NCBI GenBank assembly: GCA_963678675.1 | Contig: OY783195.1 | Coordinates: 30,399,006 to 30,463,005, forward strand | Direction: 5' to 3' | Source: Xiphydria camelus | Taxonomy: Eukaryota > Arthropoda > Insecta > Hymenoptera > Xiphydriidae | Length of the DNA stretch: 64,000 bases | In this document: positions 13,101 through 24,521 of the stretch, in pieces | Layout: each line of letters starts with the position of its first letter | How positions within the stretch are numbered: the first letter of the stretch is position 1 | Position numbers and translations under genes: made by a program | The notes under the pieces: generated by a model | What the model saw: the letters and a program-made list of their open reading frames with translations, nothing else | Database searches by the model: none | Told to the model about the DNA's origin: nothing

Positions 13101-14208
13101 TATCGTCATAATATTGGAATTAAATTGTATCCGAAGATTGGAAACGTTTTTATACTTATCCTTTTATGAGTCGGTAGAAAGGTAAATGTACAATCTACTC
13201 GATTGGCTAATTGATCCTATGAAACAACTCTCTCTTCATTTAGATACATATTTATTTACTGAAATTGCCGTGGAAGGAGGATGAGTTTAAGCCGCTAGAG
13301 GTCGACATATGCCTTCATATATGAAAGCAAAAAAGAACCTTTTTATGGTTATTACAGGATTTAATCATTTAGCTGATTAGCCAATTTAGTCGATTAACCG
13401 ATTTGTTCTTCCAATCAATGAACCGTTTAGCCGATTAGATATGGTACCATTAAAATATTATCATATCATCACTTAAGAAGTATAACAATAAGGACGTGTA
13501 TGTAATAAGTATAATAGATCAACTGCATCCATGGTCGGCCCTAAAATTCGAAAGTCAATTACTTTACTGTATCATCGTTGGTGCCTTAAGGATCGCGTGA
13601 ATTGAAGTACATTTGTTAATTCTATAATTCGTTTCATCGCAATGCTGACATGTATATACCAATTATTGGAATTCATATAATTGATCGGAAGCGCATATAT
13701 GTAACTAATTATAATTACTCATCAAGGGCACTTCCTTTATTATAGATCGTTTTTCATGTATTATTAGGGAATTATTCTTCCATTCTCTCTTTCACGCCTT
13801 TAAAGGTGGGAAAATAACAGTGAAATTAATGTTCGCCGAGACCTTCTGCGATAGACCGGATAATGATTACGTTACAAATTAAATTCTTGCACATGAGAAA
13901 GGAATCGTAGGTCTTAGTCTTGAAATTAATTATCTGCACGACCTTGTGCCAGACACCGGATAATAATTTCCGACGTTCGGCTTGTATACCGTTCTCGATA
14001 CAAACAAAATTGATTTAATTCGCAACTGAATGTGTTTATTATCCTCCCAGTTCATTTCCATTCGATATCGTTTATAATCATTTATAAACAACATATGCGA
14101 TCTTTGTAACTGATTATTGTAAACACTGTTTTTGTCTATCAAAATAGCGGTATACCATCGAAATTAGAATGTAAGCCGAAAATGAAGAGAATTTATAGAT
14201 ATACATAC
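10178..14208. other. long intergenic stretch, no gene recognised
   Basis: No exon with domain support. A short (CA)n tract lies near 13003-13014. Repeated AGCCGATTAG-like words occur at 13370-13440 (several degenerate copies, both orientations). Upstream control DNA of the receptor gene at 15911 could lie here, but nothing specific is visible. Confidence 0.4.
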
Positions 14209-14601
14209 GGGGTGTTCTCAAACCTCTGACCCAGAGGAAAACCCTATGTTCATTAAAAAAATTACGGACATAATGCAATTGATTTTATTGAAATCCGTTA
14301 AGAATTTACAGAGAAATTAATTATTAAAAAGTAATTAATATTTCAAATTTATTTGGCATTGACGACGTCATATCAAAGCTCATGAAGATAATCGCAATTG
14401 CTATCGTTATTATAAACATTGCTTTCGTGAGCCTTGATATGACGCCATTAATGCCGAATAAATTCAAAATATTAATTACTTTTTAATAATTAATTTATCC
14501 GTAAATTCCAAACGGATTTCAATAAAATCAATTGCATTATGTACGTAATTTTTTAATGAACATAGGGTTTTCCTCTGGGTCAAACGTTTGAGAACACCCG
14601 G
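14209..14601. mobile_element. 393-bp fold-back element with 13-bp flanking repeats
   Basis: A very long palindrome. The left arm starts GGGGTGTTCTCAAAC and the right arm ends GTTTGAGAACACCC; each arm runs about 180 bp with few mismatches (shared blocks include CCCTATGTTCATTAAAAAA, AATTGATTTTATTGAAATCC and ATGACG). The exact direct repeat TAGATATACATAC lies at 14196-14208 and 14602-14614, which would be the target-site duplication. No ORF. Superfamily uncertain, since 13 bp is long for a standard cut-and-paste duplication. Confidence 0.85.
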
Positions 14602-14614
14602 TAGATATACATAC

Positions 14615-15824
14615 ACGTACTTGAAGTTAAGCAAATTACCTTATTTAAATCAATAAATAAATCAAATACGAGAAGTCGTTAAACGTACTCCTTGAATGCT
14701 CAATTAGTGTACTGCTTGAACCGCATAACAAGTAGGTATGTTTGACACTTGTAATCTTTAATCTGTATCTTATATAATATAAGAGCGTATCGTGCAACGA
14801 AAATCGAATAGAGTTAATAGTTTTGCATCAGTGCGCTTACCACCTAAGGCGCTTTCGGTAGTAAGTCAATTATGAAAGGGTTCTCAGACCGAAACGAGAT
14901 ACATGTATTATGATATCGTGGAAAGAAGGAAATTAAATGAAATATTTCATAAATTTATCGCGACTTTTTCCTCTTCATCAACAAGCCGTCAATTTTGGAT
15001 CTTCTTCATAAAAATGTTTAATCAGCAATATCGCGATATTAACATAGTGCTAAAAATCACCGTTCGACTTATCATATGAAATTTTCGAGTTTTTTTCCGT
15101 ACTATTGAGAAGCTACAATTGATTCGTCGCAAAACGTTCGACGAAAACTATTTTGAGAACGCCTGCTACCTCGACCTCGGTTCAAGCCCTACGAGTACAT
15201 TATGCACGTCACAGAGGTTTCCTTATATAAAGCTCATGTTTTCAATACCAAGGTCCGCAGATCGAAGAGAAGCTTCCGAGCGTTCTCTTCAATCGAGAGG
15301 CATCTATCGGAAATTAATTTTTTGGAAAAATTAAACAAAATCGTGTACCTCATGGTTTAAGTGTTCAAGGCGTGCTCTTGAGATCTACTTGATGTCATGA
15401 TAATTGAATCGAACTAAATTCTGTAAAAATCAAGGAATCCACCCTTTGAAAAACCTTCAACGACTTAAAGATAATCCAAATTTATCATAAAGTTCGTGCT
15501 ACGGGAACGGATTTAAATTCCACAGTGAAAATTTTGTGTAGAGGTGTCAAGTGTCAAATGATACGCCCACTTTTTCAATGTGGATCAAAAAAGTTAATTG
15601 CTGATTAATAAAAATCTAAACCTGGAACGATAATTTTAATACAAAATCAAGTAAAGAAAATTCTTCTAACATCGAAACCGTAATAGAAACGCTCATGCAT
15701 TCTATAAGTAGAATTCTTTAAAATTACTCGAGGAAGTAAATAAAACTTAAGAAGAAGTATTTGTGATAAAAATTCAGTTAAGTAAAAAATATTGAATATA
15801 AAATTGAACGGATATTAGACCCGG
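14615..15824. other. intergenic, upstream of the receptor gene
   Basis: AT-rich DNA without a recognisable gene, leading to the putative promoter of the gene starting at 15911. Confidence 0.4.
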
Positions 15825-15865
15825 TATAAGACTGAGGAGTAACGGAAATTAATCGAAGCTCAGTA
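15825..15865 (+). promoter_or_regulatory. putative core promoter: TATA-like plus Inr
   Basis: TATAAG at 15825-15830 is followed by TCAGTA (15860-15865), close to the arthropod initiator TCAGTY. The gap of about 37 bp is slightly long but workable. The predicted start lies about 50 bp before the ATG at 15911. Inference from position and consensus only. Confidence 0.4.
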
Positions 15866-15910
15866 CAAAATACCGCAACGACAGTCTCGCTAAATTAAAA
15901 CAAGGAAGTC

Positions 15911-18900
15911 ATGGCGAATTGCTGCACCTGGTTGATCCTGTTGACAATTTTGGCAGCGTGCACTTGCGGCGGTCGAACGGAATGCGGAAGCGCCGCCAAA
16001 ATTTCACTTTTGACGAGCATTCACGACGACGTTCTTTGCAAAAAAGTGTCGCCCAAGGGTGTGCTGTTGTACGAGGCCGCAAAATACTTCGCTGACGTGC
16101 ACAACAATAAGACCAATGGATCCAAAATAGGTAAGAGCCTTTATCATTAGGAAATCGAGTGAGGCGAAACTTTGAGCTAGTCATCGTACGCCTCCTACCC
16201 CTTTGCGTTTCCGATTGCGCGCCTTTCAAAAGTATCCGAGCGAGAAAAAAGTGGCCTTTCGTATAAAATTCGAACATCGTGACTTTGCAGAACTGACCGT
16301 TGTGGATACGTGCGGCAGTATAATTGGTACCCTGAAATCAGCCATGAAGGCCCTCGTATCAGCTGACGTCAACTGTCTGCAACCCCCTTCTTACTTAGGT
16401 CAGTATATAGGCACTCGATATACACATTTAACCACATTCTGTCCCGCGTTGCAACGAGAAGTAATTTTATCGGAAAACCCCTGATAAAGATCTCAGCCAC
16501 TTCTCCGATCTCTGTTATAAAATAAATAATATTGTCTAATTAATGCTGAAGTAATCTTCGATATAAGCGATAACTTCTTGCGAGGGTGTTGATGGACATT
16601 TCATCATAATACAAATGAATACCCACACTCATACAGATGATGATAATATAATTCGGAACTGTTCGGAGTGAACGGCTATAGACCAAGCGTCGTGTCCTTG
16701 ACCGAGATACGCATTTGTATCGGCGGATTCGTATTTCATTAACAGCAACTAATATTAATTTGCCGAAGAAATTTATTTTTCAATGGCACGTCGATTAACT
16801 GGATTGCTTTTTCGAAGAATGAAATTAGAATGGTTACATTCAGATGAGAAATTGAATGAAATAGTAATTATAACATCTCAAAATTGTACGATTCAAAGAA
16901 TCGAGGCCTGACCTTCTGCCTTTAAACAATCACCGTGGTAATCGTTGGGAGCGTGTAATTACTGCGGATCAGTGGAACTTTTTCTGGAAAGTACACTTTT
17001 TATAGTTGTTTGAACCAAGGTTCGACCTCCTTCTATTAAACAGTCATCGTGACTTAATTGTTAATGGAAAAGATACGATGATTCTCCAGGTACAACTGTA
17101 ATTCATCCATCTCACGCACTACTATTAATAATCATTAAACGGTGCAAATGATAATATCACGCGTGTTACTTTCCGCATGGTTGCCGACTAAGTGATGCGT
17201 TAAATAGATTCTAGAAATTACGAGGGCAGAGTGGAAAATCCGATACTTTTTAAATTGAACACTTTCTTTTTTATGAATTGTTCATCTTCGCGATCGCACC
17301 ATCATCTACTAGAAAAGTATCGGACTTTTCACTTTGCCCTCGTACAACTGGATATTTTCTAATTTAAATGACTTTCGACGCGCATGATGAATAATCCCAC
17401 ATCTGCTCAATGTCGATTTAAGTTGAATTTCTATTATATTTTCGAGAGGCTCCTACATTTATCACTCGTCTTCCGCTTCCATTACGATTAACCGACCGAG
17501 TATAACTATGCGAAAGTTTCTGCAAAGCATGAAAACCTTGAGATAACCACGTTTACACAACATTTACGTAACGGGACGACTGTAATTATTCCTGTTTTTT
17601 ATACATTGTCATTAATATCCCGGAAGATATTTATCCAGTCTTTAATAAACAATGAAGCGTTCGAAGAAGTGCGTGATTTTATTGTTGGGATTATTGGAAC
17701 GGAAGAAGAGAGAATCGATTGGGATGACTTAATAAAGGTCCAAGGACGATTTACATTTGTTCTTATAACTTAGTACTCATCAGCATTCGTCACCCTCGCA
17801 CCTTTTCCTCGTATAACCCTCCCGACGATTCCAAGAATAAAGTGAGCCGATGCATCACAGCGCAGATATTTTCCTCGAGGGTGTGTTCGCCTTTTAGATG
17901 GGAGCGCGTCAAGCGCCATTTGTTTACTTTCAACTACCCGCAGGAATTATCGGTCCCGATAGCCTGGCGAGTGTGGACGCGGTGCAGAAGATGACGTCAG
18001 TACTGAAAGTGCCGCACATAGTCAGAAAATCGTCCGGTTCACCCTTCGTTCATCAGCTTGTAAAAGCTGATGACGATTACATCGTCCAAGTAAGTAAAGA
18101 GGAAAATTTCGATTTGTGATTAAAAATGTTGATGCGCCAACAGAACGAAACCGAAATTAATTTGACAAGACAAAATTGCTTAACGTTATTTCCAGGGAGT
18201 TCTGAAAATATTGGAAATCTTGAAATGGAAATCGTTCACTTTAGTGGCCAATGTCGACGACGAGGGTGAAGACGACGTACAGAACATAGCGAAGAAGCTG
18301 ACGATCGGTGCCATTGCGAAGAATTTCTGCGTAGCGGTGTACGACAGCGATGAAGACGGTGATGACTGTGATCTACGAGTCCGAACAATCAAGTAACGTA
18401 AAAATACATTTAATCGAGATATCCTCTTCGTTTTTCAGAATACACCAAATATGTGATTCACATTGGAAAACCGGAAGATGATTTCTTCAAGGGGCCGACC
18501 AATGCAACGGTCATTGTCGTCAGCGAAGGAAACTTGGAGAAACATTTCAATCTCGTGAACTCTACGAATACCGTGCTACTACTCGAAGATGCCAGGTAAG
18601 AAATAAAAAAGATATAAATTCATTATATATATCCTAAATATGAACTCAAGCGCGCGCGCGCGATAATTTGTGTCGTTTCATTTTCACTATAACGTTATTA
18701 TCTCAATCGCCGTGCAATTCGCTTGAACGTATCAGGATCTGATAAGTTTTGTACGTAGGTAGATCAATCGAATGCACCTGTTCACCCGCGCGAATAAAGC
18801 GCAATGGCAACAGGTGCCACGATAACCTATAATCCATTGAAAATTAATTCATCCAACCGCTTATCAGCACACATACTATATGCGCGTACACGCCACAAAT

Positions 18901-21900
18901 GCCGTGGCATTCTGCAAGGATGACGAATATAAGTTAATACACGTCTCCGGTTCTCTGCATATTTGAAAGTGAATCGAGGCTAAGGATCTTACGGCGAACG
19001 GACAATAAACCGCGGTGAAATCGCGACCGCGCCTTTATCTCTCTTTTTTACGTTTATTGTTAAGTGTCGGCCATGAAGGACGTTCGGCTCCGCTGTACAA
19101 GGAGCACCGCGCGCATTTCCCCTTTACGGGAGTCATTTACAACTGATTATTTCCTTTCGAAAATTTCGTATTTACATTACTGAAACGAGTCGAACTAGTT
19201 TTGATTATTTTCCGCGCAATATATCACTGCTTTTCGTGCTTTGTTGCCATTTTTTTTCCAAATTCGTTCGATAAACGTATTTTATTCGTTAGCTCTGATT
19301 TTAACGAAATATTTGAAAGCAATATTAATTGTCACTGAGATGAACAGGAACGAAGATAAAATCGTAATTAGAATTTTGCAATAGAAGAGAGCTCATATAA
19401 CACGGTCGAAAATGAGGGGAACAAGATTCCTGTAGGTACCTGAACAAGTTTCCTTATTGTTGGAAAATAAGCTCGCAATTACGAGGTCTCCTGCTCGGTG
19501 ATCCCTTGCTAGTTCAGATGCAAATTATACCGCTGGTTATCGCTATCCTTGCATCATTCCATAATATGTTGCATTATTAGCGGGTCGTGCACCATGTTAA
19601 CAATTATTTTTTTATTTCACTTATTGAAAAGTATATGAAATCACGATACTCTCTACTTTGCGTCGGCTCCATATGGCTAGCGTGTGTCGACATAAATAAG
19701 TGATCAAATTTTTAGTCGCGACCATGTGCGAATTATCGGGATAATTACTACTGGTGGCACATGAAATCAATAACGAGGCGTTAATTACAACTTATCATAA
19801 CTTTGCAAATTTCCTTCATTTTTTCGTGGCGCATAAAATTGTCTGTCAATTTCCTATCTCTTAAAATGATCTGTACTGAAAAAAAAGTACCGATTCTGCA
19901 GCAAATTGAAGTATATATCTGAGAACATTTCGCTACTGCGTCATTAAGCATTTCCACGTGAGTAATTTAACGTATCGCTGCAGCAGTGACATCGCGTTAT
20001 CCTATTCATGGAGTTTTCTAGCTGTTGCAGCCTGATGATGGCGCTATAATCACTAGAGACTGTATTACCGTTTCGATAGCCAGAAGACTGGTAATCAGAC
20101 CCACTCTATTTTTCCACTGTAGTCCTAAATAATATTATCGTTAGATCAGTGAATCGTGTAATAAGTGGCAACTGATCTACAACGGCGACGATGGTCGTCG
20201 ATGAATCCGAGGGCAACGACTGTTTCAGGGGCGACATAGACGGGCTGGAAGACAAGGTCGAAAAGTCCAAATGGTGGAAAGGCAACGAGGGTGAGGCGAT
20301 GTACGATACCGAGGAACTGAACGAAGTCAGGTGGCTCAAGGATGCCATTAACGTCTATACTAAAACACTGGACACGATATGGCAAGTGTATCAATTCCAA
20401 TCGATGTCTCCAAATTCGATGAATTTACCGGACCGCGTAGCAATTATTATTAGCATCGAATAATCGTCGATTGATCAGTCAGTGTCGTTGATCGTTTCGA
20501 GTCGCGAGGGGTGTTAACATACGACTTCCAGGAATTCTTTTTTACTTGATTATGAGCGGAAAAATGTGACCTTACTCACAGGTGCTAAATGTGCCTCGTT
20601 GCACTGACGTTCCTGAATAATACCAATTACACGGCGGCACTTTTTTCCTTGCCATTTCGAAACGACGTTGGCGTTATTTATCGCTCCGGTATTCTCTTCC
20701 TTAATAGCTAAAACCTGTTTCCACGACGAGAGCATATGTCGGGAACCGTTTACATTTACGTACCGCAATCCGCTCATTGAAAATACTTAAATTCTTCGGA
20801 GACATTGAACTTATCCGCGAACTTGAGTTCTTCTCTAATTTTTTATTCCGAAATTTGTATCTTGTCCGTTAATTTCTCTGGATTGATAACTGTGTCGCTG
20901 CGCAGTGTATTTCTCAATCCCCGGAAGAAACGCTCGACGAAAAATCATATCCCATTTCTTCCGAAGTAAGAAGAGGAAGTGTCGAAACCAATTGAATCCC
21001 ATCGATTGGAACGGCGCCTTGGCGAAGGCCGTGGAAGCGCGGAACGAGCAATCGCTAATGGAAACCAGAACACTCAGTCTCTCCGTTAAGAGCAAGACCG
21101 CCGCGCTCGAGCAATTGGGCAGCGTCGTTGTCCAGAAGGGCGAAACTAAGGTCCTGTGGAAAGATCGGAATGGCGAGCAGGACGTGGTAGAAAGGGATGA
21201 CGACGACGACGACGACGATGACGAAGATGACATTCCGGACGTCTTGGAAAAATTAATCGCGAAGAAGGCGAAGGCTCCATCTGATTGCACTTTGGGTGCG
21301 AAGGAAGCAAAGATGATACACGACACTCAGGAGGCGACTCGCGTCATAGTCTCCGAAATGGACGACAGCGAATGGTGGACCATGGTGGGTTTTAGAAACG
21401 AGAAAAAAATGTGATAGATTTGATTAAATTAGTGATCACGAGCAGAGGAACGCAGATCAAGTTACTTGAACTAATAATTTGTCAGAGTTGACTACAGCCT
21501 GTTTTCGTCTGACATTTTCAAATCATTATAATCAAATTATTTAATTCGAGTAACTTGATCGGCGTTCCCCCGCCCGTGACCGATAATGGGCATGTTCACA
21601 ACTTTTTGTACAACTGTTTAAAGTGCATGAATCGGAAGATTAGGGTATTAAAGTAATGTAGGTAAAAAATGGGACATTAAAAAAATGTTTTTCCATTATT
21701 TTTGAGATGTTAAAAAAGGCATTCGTTTTAAAGCGTCGCACTTTCACCGCCTTTTTAACTGACCAATCAGAGTCGGGCAACAGATTCTCCACCATTCACA
21801 AACCCGGGTTTGGCCCCTTGCCAATGGCTTTAGTGACGTCACTAAGGATTTCGTTTGAATCGAAGTCAAACTTTAAACATTAAAAAAAAGAAATTAGTGC

Positions 21901-22341
21901 TCAGAAAAAAAACAAACACATCTTATTAATAAGCACAGAAAGTATTAACGAGTGATCCAAAAAAAAAAAAATCGTGAACATGCCGATTCAGTCTGATCTA
22001 CTATTTTTTGTTTCTCTGTGTACGATGACCGATAATACATTCGTCGAATTGCAATATTGCAACGACGCGAGGGCTTTCAGGTGGGCACTGTCAGCGGAGT
22101 GGGTATAGCCATGTTCGTCATCGGAATCCTGGCCGTGTACGTGGTCTACACGAACATTCGCGGACCGAGGCCAAAGGGCAAGAATCGAGGCTTGGAGAGA
22201 GACACGAGCCTCCGGCGCGTTGGCAGCGAAAGGGAAGCGCCGAGTGCCGCTAGCGTCAGAAATCAAAGACCTCAACGGGGAATACAGAGACGAGATAGCA
22301 ACAGGAGCATCAGGAGCAATATATCGGAAAAAAGCGTGTGA
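15911..22341 (+). CDS. single-pass receptor-like protein with PBP1/ANF-type ectodomain
   Basis: Exons: 15911-16130, 16291-16398, 17905-18089, 18196-18358, 18439-18595, 20229-20385, 20971-21384, 22081-22341; about 554 aa. Residues 1-20 form a signal peptide (MANCCTWLILLTILAACTCG). Residues 25-330 read like a type I periplasmic-binding/ANF receptor ligand-binding fold, with blocks such as AGIIGPDSLASVDAVQKMTS and LKILEILKWKSFTLV, as in metabotropic glutamate and natriuretic-peptide receptors. N-glycosylation sites NKT, NAT and NST are present. An Asp run (406-414) sits in a charged juxtamembrane segment, followed by one membrane helix (about 473-493) and a 60-residue Arg/Ser-rich tail. There is no seven-helix, kinase or cyclase domain before the stop. 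Intron phases agree throughout; the exon 3 acceptor (AG at 17903-17904, eight bases after a stronger CTTTTAG) and exon 7 acceptor (20970 or 20973) are the weakest joints. Ligand unknown; I know no named orthologue. Confidence 0.75.
17221..17342. mobile_element. 122-bp mariner-type MITE in receptor intron 2
   Basis: Terminal inverted repeats CGAGGGCAGAGTGGAAAATC and its inverse (right end ACTTTTCACTTTGCCCTCG) extend about 32 bp, with TA on both sides (17219-17220 and 17343-17344), the Tc1/mariner target duplication. The interior is too short to encode anything. It is a non-autonomous deletion derivative inside the intron between 16398 and 17905. Confidence 0.85.
18636..20228 (+). other. receptor intron 5, no feature beyond a (CG)n tract
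   Basis: AT-rich intron between exons ending 18595 and starting 20229. A short (GC)n run lies at about 18650-18662. A TACTGAAAAAAAA word at about 19876 recalls the CACTGA MITE ends, but I could not find a matching right end. Confidence 0.5.
21432..21581. mobile_element. 150-bp inverted-repeat MITE in receptor intron 7
   Basis: Left arm GTGATCACGAGCAGAGGAAC then GCAGATCAAGTTACTTGAA; right arm is the inverse, ending TCCCCCGCCCGTGACC and containing TCGAGTAACTTGATCGGCG. Arms pair over about 50 bp or more. It lies directly before the next element in the same intron. Confidence 0.75.
21589..21984. mobile_element. ~396-bp element with GGCATGTTCAC inverted ends
   Basis: The 11-bp end GGCATGTTCAC (21589-21599) is exactly inverted as GTGAACATGCC (21974-21984). 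The interior has A-rich stretches, a CCAATCAGAG box and TGACGTCA, but no ORF. A transposable-element identity is likely from the ends, but there is no clear target duplication and the superfamily is unknown. Confidence 0.6.
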
Positions 22342-22485
22342 TCTAGTCGTGCCTGGTCAATTACATCGAACTGCATGAGTATATAATTATGAATATACAT
22401 ATTCTGTGTCTGTGCATGTATATAAACGATAGATAGATGTAACGCGATATTCGCAGCTAACGTTAAATCTGTAAAATTTAGCTAT

Positions 22486-22491
22486 AATAAA
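22486..22491 (+). terminator. polyadenylation signal of the receptor-like gene
   Basis: AATAAA lies 145 bp after the stop codon at 22339-22341 and is the first canonical signal downstream. Confidence 0.55.
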
Positions 22492-23313
22492 AACTATTTA
22501 TTAAAGTTTAATTAAATGCCGCAACAAGCAATCGGTGTTAAAGTGTGGCGGTGTTGAAATATTTCTAATACCCCAGAAGGTGCATTATTATTTTCTTATC
22601 CTATAGTTCGACGTTAAAATACCGAATTTATTCGTATTTCTTTACAAGCAGGAACTGTTCACGTGTCAATGAAACGTGCGTGTGTACCATGTAAGTATGC
22701 ATTTATGTCATCATGTTTGCAATCGTAATATTCCGTGCGACGATATCCGAAAGGGTTGATCGTACCAGAAAGGCTTTAAGAATGCTTCGATGATCAGCGA
22801 GAATTCTTATCTTAATTAGAGCACAAGGAAATTGAGCAATAGCTATTTGAAAAAATGGAAGAGAAGAGAGAAGGATGCGAGTTCCACGTCGAAGAATATC
22901 GTGAATTCCGAAGTCTGGAATTCACGGGAAGGCCGCATGCGATCGATCGAAGCGTCAAAGTGAAACTTCCGACAAGCGGAAGCCGTAAGTAAGAGCGGCT
23001 AAGGTTACCGCGGATGTGACGAATTAAGATCGTAATAGGGTTATTCCCGACTGGATGTATGATGGATGGGCACCGGCTATTGTTCTCGCCACTTGACCCA
23101 ATCTAACGCGGCCAATCGGGATTATGTAACTGGCAAAATATTCATTCATTCGCCCCAGTCTCATTATCATCGTGAATCAAAATAACCGAACGATCGTTAT
23201 TAAAGGGCCTACAAAAACGGGCGAGAATAAATCGCCCGAGGATCCAAATCAATCGAAAAACATCCGAAAAAAGTCGAAATCGTGGAATATTCCAATCGCG
23301 GATTATTTATATA
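22492..23313. other. intergenic, no gene recognised
   Basis: No recognisable exon. The inverted pair GTCGAAGAATATCGTGAATTC / GAATTCACGGGAAGG near 22889-22932 is short and probably incidental. Confidence 0.4.
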
Positions 23314-23575
23314 CACAGAGAAAAAGAATTAATTGGATCTACTGAAAATTATTCGCGGGGTCTCAAGCAATTATTTATTTAAATCAATGAAATCTTTTAC
23401 TACATCAATTTGATGTCTCTTCCTTACAATCGTGTAGAATAGTACGCGATTGCAAGGAAAAAATATCGTATTAATATGAAAAGAGATCAAATTGATGTAA
23501 ATAAATAATAACTTGCAAGCCCGGAAGTAATTATCACTAGATCTAGCTAATTCTTCTTCCCTATGCGCTGTACTC
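23314..23575. mobile_element. ~260-bp imperfect palindrome, MITE-like
   Basis: Left arm ACAGAGAAAAAGAATTAATTGGATCTACTG continues to CAATTATTTATTTA. The right arm inverse reads AGAAGAAGAATTAGCTAGAT and TTATTATTTATTTACATCAA. The arms pair at perhaps 75-80 percent over 100 bp. No ORF, no clear target duplication. Confidence 0.6.
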
Positions 23576-24298
23576 AATGTATAACGATCTATTTAGCCGA
23601 TAAATTCGACCCATTGAATAATTAACAGCAATCAATTTCGATTTCCTCCAAGCGTGACCACATTATGCATAATCGCAGCAGCACCCGTGACCACGCAGTT
23701 ACTCTTGTCGTCAAGCAGTGCAAGGGGTCTCCCTCTGCTCGTAGATTGCATGCGTCATTGGCAATATTGTAGCGAGCACTACTCGTTTCCGTTTACTGAA
23801 CACTGCAGCAGCGGTGCAACGATCGCCCGTGCAGTTTGGCGCAGCGGGAGTCGCCGAAAGATCTCGAGATCTTGAACTCGACGTAGGTAATTTCCAGTCG
23901 ATTCGAGGCTACCGCGACCACCGACTTTCCTCGTCGCGGTTGATGGTTTCAAAGTGTCGACAAACCGACGAGACGAGTGACGCTGCCGCGCAAGAGTCGC
24001 ACGTCGCATCGACCGCGGCTGTTAAGAATGCGGGAGGTGAGACTTGCAGGTGACGATTACTGTTGCGAAAGAAAAGAGTCGTCTGCGGTCAGGACTGGGG
24101 TCTCTGCATTTAAACGAGGGACTTACTTGCAGGCGACTTTGATTTATGTAAGGTCTCATTCTCCGTCACTGAGATGCTACTTTCTCGCTAGAATTTAGAA
24201 ATAAACGTGGAAAGTAAATGTATAAATTCTCCTCAGAGCAAAAAATTCAGGTAACGCTGGAAATGATTTGTGAAAATTAAATTAGAAAATATAAAGGC
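23576..24298. other. intergenic, no gene recognised
   Basis: CpG-rich stretch with overlapping frames (23654-24198 on the + strand) that share no domain. A first, untranslated exon of some gene could lie here, but I cannot support one. Confidence 0.4.
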
Positions 24299-24521
24299 TA
24301 CGCTAAAAGAAATAAATGCGGTTATGACAACTGTAATATTTTGGACTCAACTGCTCAAGTCTGGTTATTAACACCAGTTTTAACAGTTGTAACTACTTTT
24401 AGTCACCGGAACAAAAGAACTGTTGCGATAACTGTATAAAACTGGTGCTGATTAGAAAACTGGAGCAGTTGAGTCCAAAATATTATATTATAGTTGTCAC
24501 AACTACCTTTTTTCTCAGTGT
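24299..24521. mobile_element. ~223-bp palindromic MITE, CACACTGAG end
   Basis: The right end TTTTTTCTCAGTGTG matches the CACTGAG terminus of other elements here; the left end is diverged (ACGCTAAAAGAAATAAATGC). Inner arms ATATTTTGGACTCAACTGCT and its inverse (GAGCAGTTGAGTCCAAAATAT) are almost exact, as are ACACCAGTTTTA and its partner. Same size class as 7965-8187. Confidence 0.8.

Noticed and set aside
19876..20120. Possible further CACTGA-type MITE (TACTGAAAAAAAA ... TTTTTCCACTGTAG).
   Set aside because: The ends are loosely similar, but the interiors do not pair, so I did not call it.
20157..20228. Apparent frameshift in the receptor gene: a frame reading SESCNKWQLIYNGDD stops just before the GDIDGLEDKVEKS frame.
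   Set aside because: The acceptor TGTTTCAG at 20221-20228 joins exon 5 to exon 6 in perfect phase, so the upstream frame is intronic and no frameshift is needed.
20906..20965. Possible 60-nt exon reading CISQSPEETLDEKSYPISSE between CGCAG and GTAAGA.
   Set aside because: It fits in phase, but the following acceptor at 20970-20973 would leave an intron of only a few bases. It might be an alternative exon; I kept the simpler model starting at 20971.
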